Below, one piece after another: positions 44,252 through 53,886 of a stretch of DNA of 64,000 nucleotides. The position numbers and the translations under genes were made by a program. Within the stretch, counting starts at the first letter, position 1. The number at the start of each line of letters is the position of its first letter. Source of the DNA: Dendrocalamus latiflorus (Eukaryota > Streptophyta > Magnoliopsida > Poales > Poaceae); the NCBI GenBank assembly GCA_017311315.1, contig CM029672.1:8598463-8662462 (forward strand), given 5' to 3'. The notes under the pieces were generated by a model. That model saw only the letters and a list, made by a program, of their open reading frames with translations, did not search any database and had not been told where the DNA came from.

Positions 44252-44949
44252 GGCACAATACATACGAGAGAGCCAAAGAGCAAGGGTGCCAAGTTGCTAT
44301 AGTGGATTAGGGGATGCTGCCGGATTCGTTGCAGCCATGGTGGTGAGCGTCGTTGTGCGTGCGACGTAGCGGACGGAGACCAGCGCAGCGGCATACGCAG
44401 CAAGTGGCCGGGCCAGCCAACGAAGAGCTCCTTGGGAGGATGCTGTGCTCTGTTAGACCACCGTCACAAACGTTGCAGCTGTTATTGCCGCCGATACGCT
44501 CCCTCCTGGGTGGCGGCATTGGCTCGATGGGTGGGCATTGGAACCTGGCGCTATGGAGTTGATTCTTGGTGCCATTAATTAGAGATAGGAGCTATTATTA
44601 GGGGTAAATAGGTCGAAAATTGATGAATTAACTGCTACCTTGTTCTCTCTGTGCCAGGTTACGCGAGTGTTCAAATCGGCTTCGGCTTTCGATTTCTGCT
44701 TGAAGAAACCGATTTGAACACGTTAGCTTCTAAAAACAGTTTCTCTAAGTCGCTTTTAAAAGTGGTTTTTTCAAGTCGCTTCTAAAAGTCGTGGCTGGTC
44801 TTCGTTGTCTCCTCCACATCCGTGTCTTTCAAAAATTATTTTTCAAATTTTGTTCATAAAACTACTTCTTTTAATTATTATTATTTTATTTCAGCTAAAA
44901 ACTTTAGCAAAGAATTATTAGCTTCAATCTATTAAAACGCCCCCTGAAA
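44252..44949. other. Intergenic sequence without a supported gene
   Basis: Short frames at about 44307-44562 lack recognisable domains. AAGTCGCTTTTAAAAG-type inverted motifs at about 44740-44790 suggest a MITE piece. Confidence 0.4.
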
Positions 44950-45240
44950 CAACGTGTAAATCCGAACGGTTCGGCTGAAAGCCTCATGGCTTATGGCTGA
45001 AAACACTGTAGCTGGCTGAAAAAAACACTGTAGCTGACAGAGGCTTATTTACCATAATTAAATTTAAAAAAATTTAAAAATGGAAAAAACATATTAGCAC
45101 ATCACGTATAATGTAAACAAATACGAGGAAAAAAAGAACCGGTAAAAAAACTCAAAAAAGCCAAAAGTTTAGAAAAAGATGAAATTTATGAATAGTGCAA
45201 AAATAAGCTGAAGCCAGAAGCTGAAGCCATATTGATCAGG
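44950..45240 (+). repeat. MITE-like repeat, same family as 27810-28060
   Basis: Contains CTCATGGCTTATGGCTGAAA, TAATTAAATTT, AACATATTAGC, AAACAAATACGAGG and GATGAAATT, in the same order as the reverse complement of 27810-28060. Ends were not resolved. Confidence 0.6.
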
Positions 45241-45920
45241 GCAAGCCAGAGCGTTTTTTGTGTGTAGCATCTCCAAGGAGAAGCATGTGAGACCTGCAGT
45301 TTAAAAACCTTTGCATCATTCTATACAACTTTATTTTTCTGAACTTTTTTTTGTTTCAGTTTCCAATGTCTCCCCCCCCCCTCCTCTCTCTCTCACACAC
45401 ACTCGCACACACGGTAACTCATCACTGCAGTGCTGCACCGTGCACGATGCCTGCACAATGCATTGCTTTCTGAAGTGAGAGTGGAGCCAAAGTGATTGCA
45501 AGTTTGCAACAGAAACAGAGAGAAAAATAATGGCAAGGATGGAGGAATCATCACGACACCTGATGAAAGATGATGATAATGCTATCGCAATGGATGGCAC
45601 GGCACTACTGGCTTCTGGTTTGACCCACGGTTATTTACATATATAGTGATATATATCATGGCAGATGTATGTGGATAGGATCATAGGAGGAAGCATTAAG
45701 ATTGGGCATGTGATGGCTATAATTTATGCCTAGATCTCGCGGAGCGGAGTCTGGCGGAGAGATCGGAAGAAGCATCGACGGCGGCGCAAGCACGGCGACC
45801 GGAGCCGAAGGAGCGCCGGCAAGTGGCTTGTTAGGTCAACGGTGGAAGGCAGCAGCGCCAGCTGTTCCTGGAGAAGGCAAAGCTGTGTTGTTCATTCCCT
45901 AGATATGTTCTTGACCAGGT
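45241..45920. other. Intergenic sequence without a supported gene
   Basis: Includes a C-rich and CT/CA microsatellite-like stretch at about 45370-45415. No domain is recognisable in the small frames. Confidence 0.4.
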
Positions 45921-45923
45921 TTA

Positions 45924-46364
45924 GAGCAAGCATAATAAGAGGTTGTTAGTAGGCTGTATGTTGAGGTGGAGGAGAGAGAGGATGAGAGAGAAGAGAGGTG
46001 GGCTGTAAGTTTACAGCCAGCTGAAGCACAAGAACCAAGAAACTTTGTGAGAGAAAGGGGTGGGTCATACAGCCTTCAGCTGGCTGTAAACTACTATATG
46101 AATGAGCTGATAAGTGGGCTGTAAGGTCAGTCTCAGTGGGGGTTTCATGGAGTTTCATGGGCATTAAATACGCTGACATGGCACTGTATTGATGAAGAGA
46201 GAGATGATAAAAGTTTCATGGGAGTAGAGAGAGTTTCATGGGGATGAAACTCTTCTGCACTGTTTCCAAAATATGGATGTGTTGGAAACTGGGACATGAA
46301 ACCTCCACTGAGACTGGCTTAAGTGTCCATACAGCCAGCTGAAGGCTATATTATTAGCCAGCTG
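45924..46364 (-). mobile_element. MITE family C copy 2, hosting another MITE
   Basis: Starts GAGCAAGCATAATAAGAGG after TTA (45921-45923) and aligns in reverse orientation to 42318-42549. It is split by a different MITE at 46125-46319. Its right terminus has diverged (GCCAGCTGAATGCG instead of GCCTTGCTC), so the end is approximate. Confidence 0.75.
46125..46319. mobile_element. Nested MITE, family D, 195 bp
   Basis: Ends GGTCAGTCTCAGTGG and CCACTGAGACTGGCT, with TAA at 46122-46124 and 46320-46322. The interior repeats GTTTCATGG in both orientations. It is inserted in family C copy 2. Confidence 0.85.
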
Positions 46365-47177
46365 AATGCGTCTGCAGTAGCACCAGGCTTAGATAGTTAA
46401 TGGGACCAACTTGCTGCATTGCAGCTTACCTGAACAGACTGTAAATTTAATACTCCCACAGTCCCACTGACAAATATATTACTACCTGGGATCAGACTTG
46501 ATTACATGCTGATATGCAGACATACAACACTAGGAACAAAAAAAATCCAGTGTTACCAACAAATCTCCCATATCAGAGCAAGTCATCTCAAATGAAGACC
46601 AGTCAAGTGTAACCGCAATTCAATTTCATAGTATCGCCAGGTTGGTTGGTTGAAAGAATGATCTGGCCAGGATAGTTGGAAAAGTTGTGTGAAATAGAAC
46701 TGGTCATATTATACCACTGGAACAAAAAGACTTATTTCTACTGGATACATGAGAGTAGTAGTACAGCAAGTTTGCAACTCACCATCTTCTGTGAAATTGC
46801 CAGACAAATGAATCTTTTAAAAAGCATACAATGCACCATGTACATTACATGAGGCGTACACAGGGTAACATCAGGTCAAATTATTTAAGATGTAAGTTCA
46901 TCTGGCCTAGCATGATTCAGATAAAACCTAAGGGGAGCTGCAAATATCTAAGTGAAAAAAAGGAAATGATTATGTACAGCTGAGCCATTACATGGATCCG
47001 AAAATCTGGGGCGGCCAGTTGTCATTTCATATTGAACAAACCAATTTAGACCGAATTGGTTAAAAGTCGGTAGTTTTTGATAGCTTTCACCAAGTTTGAC
47101 CCTTTTTTTCACCTTCGTTCAGGCGGTCACCAACACCCCAGCAGCAAACAAGGAGGTTAAACCTGATCTATCACCAC
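46365..47177. other. Intergenic sequence without a supported gene
   Basis: No recognised coding sequence, element ends or RNA gene. Confidence 0.4.
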
Positions 47178-47340
47178 TAGGGCTGGAAAAACTACTCGAA
47201 GCTCGTGAACCGGTTCGGTTTAGGCTTATGAAATTTTGAGCCAAACAGAGTTCACCATTCAGCTCACCTAAAAAATGAGGTAAGCTCGAGCCGGCTTGCG
47301 AGTGGCTTGTGAGCCTTAATTGGCTCGGCCCACGAACGAC
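47178..47340. repeat. hAT-type MITE fragment
   Basis: Begins TAGGGCTGGAAAAACT and carries inverted GCTCGTGAACC/GGCTTGTGAGCC motifs, which resemble one arm of grass hAT MITEs. A clean second terminus and target duplication are missing. Confidence 0.4.
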
Positions 47341-47711
47341 CAGGAGTCCCACGACCCCTCCCTAACCCTACACCAGTTCACCAGGCGCACCGCTCTCGCC
47401 AATTCCCCATCCTTCACGATCCCAATTCCCCGTCCACCGCGCCACCACACCGCTCGCCCCCGTCCGCCGCGCCCCTTTCAACCCTGGCCGGCCCCGTGCT
47501 CCCTCGAACCCCCGTGCTTCTGCCACCGCACTGGCTCCGTCCTCCCCTAGAGAGAGAGAGAGATGAGGTGCAGATGGATAGGGTAGTGCCGGTGAGGAAG
47601 TCCCACACTTCGATGGCTGGCCTGCTCACCTGGCCGTAGCAGGTCGATGGCCCCGCCTCGTCGTAGCCAACATGCTGCCCCCACCAGGTAACCCTCGCCA
47701 TCGCTTCCCCT

Positions 47712-48863
47712 CAGGGGCGGAGCCAGAAATCGGATATGGGGGGGACAACATGGACAACAAGTAGAGTAGAACCAATGAACCATACTGGATTTCATTGAAA
47801 GGACTAACATATTACGGCAGCCAGTAGCAGCGACATTGTAATGAAAGAATCAAAGGGCTGCTCGACTTTGGAGGGAAAGAGGTGAACTAAAGAACACATC
47901 ATCAGGGCTATAGAAGCTGCATGACATAGCATTATTTTTCTCTCGGTAAATGTAGAAAGAAATGTGAACGGTAGACACAAATTGGTTGATGGAGCCTTGC
48001 AACAATGTGCAACATAGCAGTATTCATAGCAGGTATGAAGCCAATCAAAATCCATTCTTTCAAATAATTCATAAGCTCCAGCATTGTGCCAATAATTTCA
48101 ACGTATCAAAAGCTTACTATGCGAATAAACATTACTAAAGATATAAGGAATGATCTTCCAATTTTCAAGGTCAACTAGATATTTTTTTATGCATCTCCAA
48201 AATATTTGATAATGGATGTAAAATTGTCAACCATTTCCTCATGCACACGATGATAGCTAAACTGAAACTGCACACTTCACTGAGAACCTTCATCTTCATG
48301 TCCAAAGCTCCTATCTTCAGCAACCAAAGAAGGAGGCCAGGCCATAATATACGGATAGACATGGCAGCCAAATCTCCGCTGAAACAGTATCTCAAGCTTC
48401 ATTGTCTCCAGGCAAAGGGAGAAGAACCAGCAGGGAAGTTGACTACTAGGGAACATCTCCATGGTTGACAAGTACACGTATCCAGCCCTAACTTCCACAA
48501 CTTTCAGGCCTCTGTAACAGTCCCACAAGCCCCCAGTAATCCAATCACCACTGCACTCAAAAGAGTATCTTCTCCGGCACCCATCTCTCAATCCCATCGC
48601 TGTCCACTCTAGGGATCCAAACAAGGAGGAGGAAGTCAAATGCATACACAACGCAAAGCTCACCATCCTTAGTCTCCCCAGCCTTAAAATTGTATCCCTG
48701 CACCTTCCATTGCCAGGGTAGGTCCACAGAGGAGAAATCCATGGTCACGGTGTTCATCGTCATCATGCGCCCACCAGCGTGCCAGCCTTGAACCTTGGCC
48801 TCTTGTCTACTCCGATGTTGGGGGGTGCCAGGCCCCCCTCAGCCCCCCCTCTCTCCGCCACTG
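47712..48863 (-). mobile_element. Non-autonomous hAT element carrying a captured gene fragment
   Basis: Ends CAGGGGCGGAGCC and CTCTCCGCCACTG, i.e. inverted CAG(G/T)GGCGGAG, flanked by a perfect 8-bp duplication CTTCCCCT at 47704-47711 and 48864-48871. These are hAT hallmarks. It contains no transposase that I can recognise. Its minus strand carries a DUF1618-like coding fragment at about 48766-48277. It sits in the intron of the DUF4057-like relic. Confidence 0.88.
48277..48766 (-). pseudogene. DUF1618-like gene fragment inside hAT element
   Basis: Read on the minus strand, the first frame (48766-48557) gives WKVQGYNFKAGETKDGELCV and DGIERWVPEK. A second frame (to 48277) gives YRGLKVVEVRAGYVYLST, CLETMKLEILFQRRF and YPYIMAWPPSLV. 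From memory these are the C-terminal motifs of the large grass DUF1618 family, of unknown function. The frame changes near 48560-48600, and only the C-terminal part is present. It is a captured and decayed fragment. Confidence 0.7.
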
Positions 48864-49512
48864 CTTCCCCTCATCCGTGGATGCCTGCCTCTCTGTGTTG
48901 TGTGTGTGTTGTTCTTGAGCTTTTCTTGCTTGCTTGGGCGCAGTCGTCGAAGGCGGTCAGGAACGTGGTGTTCGGCGGCCAGGTCAGCGAGGAGGCGGAG
49001 AGCCTCAACAAGAGGTCAGATGTATGCTAAATTTGGAATGTCGTTGTTCTTCGAATTGGACGGCCCTAAGGTCCCTCCAGTACTTCAATTATTAGCACGA
49101 CATTCCGATTGTGCAGATTTCAAAGTATAGCTGGTCGTAATATAGTTTTTCACTGTTTGGAGTTTAGAATTTAATTCTTTGTTAGGTTGTGCTTTTCCAT
49201 CCAAATGCCTCTATGTGATTGGTTAGGCGAAAGGTTCTCTGAAATTGTGAGAAACTATGGACCTGAAATAGACCAACATGAAGATTAAAGTGGCTCAAGG
49301 CAAAGGTATATATAGACTAGGACCTTCTTTTTATTTTTACCGGTCTTAAGAGAAATGATGGAAGACTGTATTATAGGCTAAATGTCGTACCATAAAAAGG
49401 GATCATGGCAAGTAGCTTGATAGTTTAATTCTTATGCCATTTGGATCAATTTAGGATCATACATTCATTGAAAATTAAAATTGATAGCCAAATATGTGCT
49501 CTATCTAGAAAA

Positions 49513-50060
49513 ATGGAAGTACCGATGTTTTAATGGTGGAACTACCATAAAGCGGAAGTTCCGCAGTCTTGAGCGGTACTTCCGACGATCGGAAGCTCCG
49601 AAAAATCGAGCGGAACCTTTTTTTTTCCAAAGAGTACCCCTGGAGTCGCTCAGTGCTCTGCCCGGACAACCGGAAGTACCGACGTGTAAATCGCGGTACT
49701 TCCGCTAACCGGAAGCTCATGCTATCTGAGCGGAGCCTTTTTCGGGAGAGCACCCTCGGGACGATTCCGAGTCCGTGGAAACCGGAAGCACCGAAGTTTC
49801 AAAGGCGGAACTACCGTTTGAGCGGGCACGGAAGCTTTGGAAGGTCGGGCGGAACCTTTTTTCCAGAGAGCGCCAACTCCTGGCCTAGGCCCAAATGAAA
49901 GTACTACGCTGACTTCCTGGAACTACCGAATTTTTAACGGCAATAATTCCGCGCCGACTTTCAATGGCTAGTTCAGAAGCTCTGACATAGCCGTTACTGT
50001 TGCGTCAGAACAGGTGCGGAAGTACCGGCCTTTGGCCTAAAGTACTTCCGCTCGCCCTGA
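49513..50060. repeat. Clustered CGGAAGTACCG-like palindromes
   Basis: Roughly ten copies of GGAAGTACCG, GCGGTACTTCCG or GGAAGCTCCG, in both orientations and irregularly spaced, lie upstream of the LTR's TATA-like box. No open frame explains the pattern, so it is probably structural or regulatory sequence of the LTR. Confidence 0.7.
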
Positions 50061-50779
50061 ATTTTTCTAGAATTTCACGCTAACGGCTAGTTTTGGTTGG
50101 TGAGGGTATAAATACCCGTACTCCTGCTCAAGGACAGTAAGAATAGACTCCATTGAACAACTTTGAGCATTGAGCATTCACTCCACACCTCATTTTCTAC
50201 TTGTGCATTTATTGAGGTGGTTGAGCCAAAAAGTGCATTGCATCCATTAGATTGATCCTTTGAAACTTGATTGTTGTCAGGACCCAGACTTTACAATCCG
50301 GAATCCTCTGTGATTCCACCGCACTATTCCCTGGATCAGTAGATAGTGCTCACAGTTTACAGTTCTGAATATCAAAGTACATATTATGTGGAAGCGTAAA
50401 TATAATAGTAGACTTACTCATGAGCCGATTAGGCCGAAATCATTAAATTGCAACAACGGAAGAACGAAGTACACATGTGGGACCTTCAGGACATGCCCAC
50501 AGGCAGCCAACTGGAGGTTCGCGACCTAGTTCTTGACATATTCATCTTCTTCGCCATCATGATCCAAAAGTATTACTGAAGCGTAATGATTTGATTCCTG
50601 ATTCTGGATTTGTGGGGAAAGCGAATATGAGCACAAACCACCGTGCTCGCGAGCCAACACACAGGATGCAATTAAATAGTATGCATGGCTTATTAAAGGA
50701 GAGGCTCGGGTTATTTTATTTGCCAAAAATCGCTTTTTGTAGCATTATTATTATTAAATCATAGTATTATTAATTCTAC

Positions 50780-51175
50780 CTAAACTCCACACGGCGATTG
50801 CCATAATTGACTTAATCCACCAAAGACACTTTCCTTACTGATTGTTGTCTAAGACTCCAAACAGCGAGTGACATCATTTACTTAATCCACCGAATATACT
50901 CTTTCTTTATTGATTGCTGTCTAAAACTCCAAACAGCACGTGACATCATTTAATTAATCCACTGATCATATACTTTCTATATTGATTGATGTCTAAAACT
51001 CCAAACAGCGAAATACATCATTTATTTAATCTACCGATCAATTGCTGCCTAAAACTCCGAACAGCTAGTGACATCATTTATCTAATATCATTTAATTCAT
51101 CCACCGAACACACACTTACTATATTGAGTGCTGTCTAAAACTCCAAACAGCGAATATCATCAATTATACAATCCA
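50780..51175. repeat. Degenerate ~80-bp tandem repeat array in the Gypsy LTR
   Basis: About six units, each with a CTAAAACTCCAAACAGC core followed by GTGACATCATTTA and AATCCACCGA, spaced roughly 60-90 bp apart. Units differ by small changes and deletions. They lie near the 3' end of the LTR as read on the minus strand. Confidence 0.75.
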
Positions 51176-53851
51176 CAAATATCTGTTGTATTCCAAATTT
51201 CTAACAACTCATTCCTTTTGCTATTGATTCACAACCACAATTTGCTCTTACAATAATCAACCTTATTTCCCATTATCTACCTCTAACTAATTCACTAGTA
51301 TACCTCCACCGAGGATATCATTGATCAAGTTTATACTCCAAGAATTGTTATCATACCTCCAAATTCCCAAAATTCAATTGACTCATCTAGTAATCGATTT
51401 TATTAATCCCAATATTGTCAACATCTCCCAAGACTTTATAATAGTTATCAGTGTTGTAATCCAGCAACTACTTTCACACTCCCTAATTCTCCAAAAATCA
51501 TTCAAATCATCTATCTAACCTATATACTCGTTTAGACTCCACCAATTTATTTATCCTAGAATTCACACTATTATTTCCTATTTATGATCGACATGAACCC
51601 ACCAATACCTTTATATATTTACTACAAACATCCATCTCTTCTACTCATGACTCTATATATTCCTCCTTATATTTTATTTTGTAAGAAGGTAAAACATTTT
51701 ATTTTTCAAATATGATACATAAAAATTTCCTGAAACCTAGAAGTTTTGAGCAAAAACATAATGTGTATGAAAATGCACTTAATAATAACGATCCAGATTT
51801 CATCCACCGTTACATGGCATCTGCACCATATAGCATCTTTCAGCGTTATAGCCGCTTAACTTACCACTGGGATGACACCCAGGACAATTCAAATCAGGGC
51901 TTTCCACTGCCCTCCATTTTTTTCATTCCCACCCACAAAGTTGTTTTTGAAACAGAACTATATCTGGTTAAGTTCTCATGTCCGCCCTTGACCGTGGGCA
52001 CGATTATTCGAATAGTTTTGACTCTGCAGAGTTTGCACACTTTACCCACAAGAGACAGATCACTCGTTGCCCCACATGATTCCTTAGCCATGCGGTTGAG
52101 CAAACCATCACAGTAACCGTTCAAAGTACCTCGCCCCTTCCATCATCTCACCCCCTGGGTTGCTCCCATTTGCGGTGGGACCCATTCGTTGTGCGGGATG
52201 TTCCCCTCCTATGCGTCTAGCAGCTGACTACCCACACTGCTAGCACGCCGCAGAAGAACTTCACCCTCAAGCCTCCCACCTAGGCCGCCACTTGCAGGTG
52301 TCTCATTCAAGCCTGCAACCTAGGCCGCCACTTGCACTACTGCCATGATGATGACTTTCAGGGTCCGATAAATTTACTAAGCCAAATTGTACTTTATAGA
52401 CTTGTGGTTGTACTTGTTTTACACAGAAGGTCATGACAAGATTCAGTCCTTATGATTATCTAGGCGGTTCTACCACAAACCACACTCTCGTGCACACCTG
52501 CACTATACCCCCGAACCATCCGCCCAGATAGATAAGCAATTTGAAGTTTTTGGGAATATAAAATAATCATATCCAACATACACCAGTCATTACCACCATG
52601 ACTGCCCAACCAACTTTTCTCATGATTGAAAGTGATGCTTGACCATTCTTGCGCCTATGAATTTCTAAGCAATACTAAGCATGCATATAATTATGGACTT
52701 ATTTTCGAAAGGTTACTATTATAATTTTTGCTAGGGCAACAAGGTTCTCATGTTCAAATATTCCAAAGGAGGGACAATATTAATCAAGTTAGATAATAGG
52801 CATTTAACTAGAATTCTAAATTAAACATGTATTTACATATAAAATAACAACATGCGATTTGATAATTTAAACAAAAGTAATTTGCAGAAAATGTAGGTTC
52901 AACATGATCAAAGTATTGACTCGCCTTGCGCGGTTTACCGCAGTCTTGAGCTCACTCAAAGCTTTCTCATTTGTCGATCTTGAGGCTCGGGTCTTTATCT
53001 TTATTTCGATCTCGGGCTCGATTGATCCTTGATTCTTTCGGACTCCATTTTCTAACTACGTGCTAAGCAACTGAATTCAAATAAAAGCAAATAACTCAAG
53101 TGATCCAAATAACTCCGAATAAACTCAATTTTTGTTTTATTACAAGTTAATGGGTGATTTGGCTGATTGAGGCAAGGCCGGCGGTAGGAAACGAGGACTC
53201 GATCTTTTATTAATAGTTTCTTTTATTATTTTTATATTTATTAAGGAAGTTCCATGAGTTAGGATGGACCTATGAATTAATGTACAAGTTTAGCGGGATA
53301 TTACCTTGTCGAGCGCTAATATTCAGGTCAGTTTGGCTTACCAAATTAATTTTAGGGTCTAAGTGTATTGCATTTTATGGTGTGATATTTTATGTGCACT
53401 TAGTTGCCACTAGACACATCTTATTTCAAATTAGGATCCGTTTATATGGGCACCAACTTGTTACATGCAATCATGCTTAACATATTTACTAAACCTAGTG
53501 GCAGGGCTTAATTAATGGCACCACTATTCTCATGTCTACCGCTTACTTATTATTAGGCCTAGTTTTGGTTTCAGTTTGATTTTATTCCTCTAGGTAAGGC
53601 TTGTCATATAGGGGTATATTATTAATAGTTGTTGTTTAGCATAATCTTCCACTAGAATTTGTTATATGACAGCGTGTTAACTATTGGACATATATTTTAC
53701 TTATAATCAAGGGTATATTTACTAAATGTGGACACTTAACCAAAACCACTTGTTCTTATTAATGCCCTCAATTAGTATTTAGATGTTTATATAACTATTT
53801 AAGCTACCTTAATTATTCACATATGTTAACTAGTCCGTTATTAAATATTTA

Positions 53852-53860
<9 letters not shown>

Positions 53861-53886
<26 letters not shown>
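53861..53886. repeat. (AT)n microsatellite
   Basis: About 12-13 AT dinucleotides within the Gypsy-type LTR. Confidence 0.9.

Larger units (their letters stand above)
47574..49015 (+). pseudogene. Truncated gene relic, probable plant DUF4057 family
   Basis: Exon 1 (47574-47687) reads MDRVVPVRKSHTSMAGLLTW, then has two in-frame TAG codons before a GT donor. Exon 2 (48944-49015) follows a CAG acceptor and reads VRNVVFGGQVSEEAESLNKR. Both match what I recall of small plant proteins with an N-terminal PVRKxHTSTADLLTW motif and an FGGQVxxEEAExLNKRK motif, annotated as DUF4057. The rest of the gene is absent. The intron (47688-48943) carries a complete hAT element. The stops and truncation make a functional protein unlikely. 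Confidence 0.7.
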
